Assembly (NCBI RefSeq): GCF_014084125.1
Contig: NZ_CP048405.1
Location: 5,952,001-6,016,000 of the forward strand
Source: Streptacidiphilus sp. PB12-B1b
GTDB taxonomy: Bacteria > Actinomycetota > Actinomycetes > Streptomycetales > Streptomycetaceae
Direction: 5' to 3'
Length of the DNA: 64,000 nucleotides
A model generated the notes under the pieces. That model saw only the letters and a program-made list of their open reading frames with translations. It was not told where the DNA came from and searched no databases. Every line of letters starts with the position of its first letter. Position 1 is the stretch's first letter. The position numbers were made by a program, and so were the translations under genes. Positions 62,070 to 64,000 of the stretch are shown here, piece after piece.

Positions 62070-64000
62070 TCAGCAGCCGTTCAGGCCGGACCAGTCGGAG
62101 ACGGTGTCGGTGGCGGTGTAGGTGGTGCCGGCGCCGTTGAAGTAGAAGCTGCGGTTGGGTTGGGTGGCGCAGGAGGGGGCTTCTTCGGCGTTGGTCCAGG
62201 TGCCGTTGAGGTCGAACTTGTAGGCCAGGGTGGTGCCCGGGACGGCCGGGACGACGGCCTGCCAGGTGTCGGTGCCGGTCCGGGTCATCGGGTAGAGGCC
62301 GGCCGACCAGTCGGCGGACGAGGGCATGCCGGTGCCCAGGGCGGAGAAGGCGCCGGCGATGTAGACGGTGCCCGAACTCGGGGTGTCGGAGGGCACGGTG
62401 ACGTCGATGACCGCCTCGGCGCTGCCGCAGGTGTTCGGGCCGCCCCAGTTGAGGACGGTGTCGGCGGTGGTGCCGTCGGCGACGGTGAGGGCGCGGTTGG
62501 CGGTGTCGGCGCAGCCCGCGGTCTTCTCCACGTTGCTCCAGGAGGCGCCCAGCACGTACTTGTAGGAGAGCGCCGCGCGGCTGGTGGCGACGACGGTGGC
62601 GGTGTAGTGGGTGTCGTCGACCTTGGTCATGGCGATGCCGGAGGCCGCCCAGTCGGTGCCTCCGGTGCCGAGGACGGAGAAGTTGCCGTCCAGGTAGACG
62701 CCGTCGCCGGTGGCGGCGGTGTTCACCGGCACCGTGACGTCCACGGTCTGGGTGTGGCCGCTGCCGGTGGTGGCGGTCACGGCGGCCGAAGGGGCGGACG
62801 TCCCGGCCGAGTTGTAGGACTCGACGGTGTAGCTGTAGGAGGTGCCGGCGGTCAGTCCGGTGTCGGTGTAGCCGGTACCGGTGCTGGTGCCGACCTGGGC
62901 GCCGTTGCGCAGGATCCGGTAGCCGGTCGGGGAGTTGCCGGAGGCGCTCCAACTCAGGCTGGCCGTGGTGGGGGTGGTGCCGGTGACGGTCAGGCCGGTC
63001 GGGGTGGTGGGCGTGAATGCGGCGCAGGTGCCGAAGGTGGTGCAGACGATGCCGGGGGTGTCCAGGTCGCTGCCGTGGGAGATGTCGTTGGCCAGCCGCA
63101 CGTACTGCCCCATGGCCCACATCAGCGGGGTGGAGGAGTTGTCGGGCTGCCCCAGCGTCCAGCCGTTGACGGAGGAGGGGGTGCTGTTGCCCCAGACCTG
63201 TTCGGTGATCTGTCCGCCGGGGGTGGCCGCGCCCTGCATGGTCTGCAGCATGGCCTGGGCGTCGGCGGTGTCGCCGAGCGCCACGTCGTACTCGCCGCGT
63301 TCACCGGTCAGTACCGGCCAGGGGTTGCCGACGCCGGCGCCGGTGTAGTCCGCGCCGGTGGAGGTCTCGCCGTAGCCGTCGTGGGTGTAGCGGTGCCAGA
63401 CCGGGCCCTCGGGGGTGGTGGTCCTGATGCTGGCGTCCACCGCGGCGACCGAGTCGGTGATGTCGGTGGCCGAGGCGGACTTGATGCCGAGCCGGACCAG
63501 TTCCAGGAAGCCCGCGTCGGTGACGGCGCGGTCGTCGTAGCTGCCGCCGCCGTTGGCCAGCGAGATGGTGGCGCCGGAGTTGGGATTGCCGTCCTGGGTG
63601 ATCCGCAGGAAGTAGTCGCCGTTGCCGTAGCTGCCGGTGGTGGTGTACGTCCAGCTGTCGACGTCGGCGGCCCAGGTCCTGGCGGTGGCCAGGTAGGTGG
63701 CGGCGTCGGCGCTGTCGCCGTTGTCGGTGGCGATGGCGGAGGCGCAGACCAGTCCGGCGATCTCGGCGGCGATGGTGGAGGGCGAGTAGCCGCCGATCTC
63801 CTCCCAGCGCTCCTCGCCGGTCACCGGGCCGTTGCTGACCAGGTAGCCGGCCTCCTCCTTGAGCGTGGCCCAGGTGGTGGCGTCGGTGACGCCCAACTGG
63901 TAGGCGAGGATGATCGGGTCGGCGACCTCGTCCAGTTGCTGGCCGCTCCACTCCGGGGTGCCGTTGAGCCAGCTGTTCTGTTTGACGTAGCCGCTGGAGG
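62070..64000 (-). CDS. GH15 glucoamylase-type enzyme with FN3 and two starch-binding modules (partial)
   Basis: The 5' end lies beyond the window. The visible 640-odd residues begin SSGYVKQNSWLNGTPEWSGQ and run into QLDEVADPIILAYQLG, the GH15 signature; the (alpha/alpha)6 barrel runs on to about 63000. A fibronectin type III module follows (TGLTVTGTTPTTASLSWSAS), then two homologous starch-binding modules, each with VYLDGNFSVLG- or VYIAGAFSALG-type and YKYVLGASW- or YKFDLNGTW-type motifs. Such enzymes release glucose from starch or related glucans outside the cell. It ends at 62070. Confidence 0.88.
   Translation of the reverse strand, partial: SSGYVKQNSWLNGTPEWSGQQLDEVADPIILAYQLGVTDATTWATLKEEAGYLVSNGPVTGEERWEEIGGYSPSTIAAEIAGLVCASAIATDNGDSADAATYLATARTWAADVDSWTYTTTGSYGNGDYFLRITQDGNPNSGATISLANGGGSYDDRAVTDAGFLELVRLGIKSASATDITDSVAAVDASIRTTTPEGPVWHRYTHDGYGETSTGADYTGAGVGNPWPVLTGERGEYDVALGDTADAQAMLQTMQGAATPGGQITEQVWGNSTPSSVNGWTLGQPDNSSTPLMWAMGQYVRLANDISHGSDLDTPGIVCTTFGTCAAFTPTTPTGLTVTGTTPTTASLSWSASGNSPTGYRILRNGAQVGTSTGTGYTDTGLTAGTSYSYTVESYNSAGTSAPSAAVTATTGSGHTQTVDVTVPVNTAATGDGVYLDGNFSVLGTGGTDWAASGIAMTKVDDTHYTATVVATSRAALSYKYVLGASWSNVEKTAGCADTANRALTVADGTTADTVLNWGGPNTCGSAEAVIDVTVPSDTPSSGTVYIAGAFSALGTGMPSSADWSAGLYPMTRTGTDTWQAVVPAVPGTTLAYKFDLNGTWTNAEEAPSCATQPNRSFYFNGAGTTYTATDTVSDWSGLNGC

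Overview
The window is very GC-rich DNA with actinobacterial codon use (G or C in nearly every third position, many GTG starts, ATGA/GTGA gene overlaps). Gene content and order follow the conserved core of a Streptomyces-type chromosome: suf operon, ctaA/ctaB, tkt-tal-zwf-opcA-pgl, rbpA, secG-tpiA-pgk-gap, whiA-yvcK-rapZ-uvrC, uvrA, uvrB, murC. A whiA gene, mycothiol-type enzymes and LAXTG-type anchoring point to Streptomycetaceae (Streptomyces, Kitasatospora or Streptacidiphilus); the species cannot be told from the sequence alone.

Layout. 0.3-9 kb: a large acidic protein of unknown function, then the leftward iron-sulfur assembly operon sufR-sufB-sufD-ferredoxin-sufC-sufS-sufU-sufT, with a SufR-type palindrome at the sufR start. 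9-16 kb: an ABC-2 exporter pair, then a UDP-GlcNAc 2-epimerase, a 58-residue LADTG-anchor peptide and a membrane glycosyltransferase, then ctaA and a TMEM175-type channel. 16-24 kb: ctaB leftward and the rightward pentose-phosphate operon, whose genes mostly overlap by a few bases. 24-34 kb: leftward rbpA, the glycolytic block secG-tpiA-pgk-gap, then whiA-yvcK-rapZ-uvrC. As read here, whiA is broken by a one-base frameshift in a run of five G. 34-43 kb: nitronate monooxygenase, a Tat/lipoprotein Rieske protein, uvrA with a long Lys/Ala tail, a mycothiol-dependent enzyme, an MBL hydrolase and a DUF2079 membrane protein. 43-45 kb: three near-identical cold-shock genes plus small companion ORFs. 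45-50 kb: MFS exporter with divergent LysR, a quinol-monooxygenase-like protein, TerC behind a probable yybP-ykoY (manganese) riboswitch, and TerD. 50-58 kb: uvrB, zapE, a RibD-like reductase, murC, msrB, a VOC protein and a WYL regulator.

The last 5.5 kb looks like accessory DNA: a leftward pair made of a PIMT-like methyltransferase and a radical SAM protein with a Cys/Pro/Asn-rich tail, a divergent lower-GC regulator in which an XRE/DUF5753 protein and its usual DUF397 partner are fused, and between them five copies of TGAGCG/CGCTCA. This looks like a small peptide- or protein-modification locus with no visible precursor gene. The window ends inside a secreted GH15 glucoamylase-type enzyme with FN3 and two starch-binding modules.

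Two patterns cut across the window. All three cold-shock genes share a leader that starts at a fixed distance from the -10 box with a GTGGTTC element, and two of them add a strong hairpin. Short intergenic tandem repeats of 8-24 bp are frequent, and several of them duplicate the last codons and stop codon of the adjacent gene.
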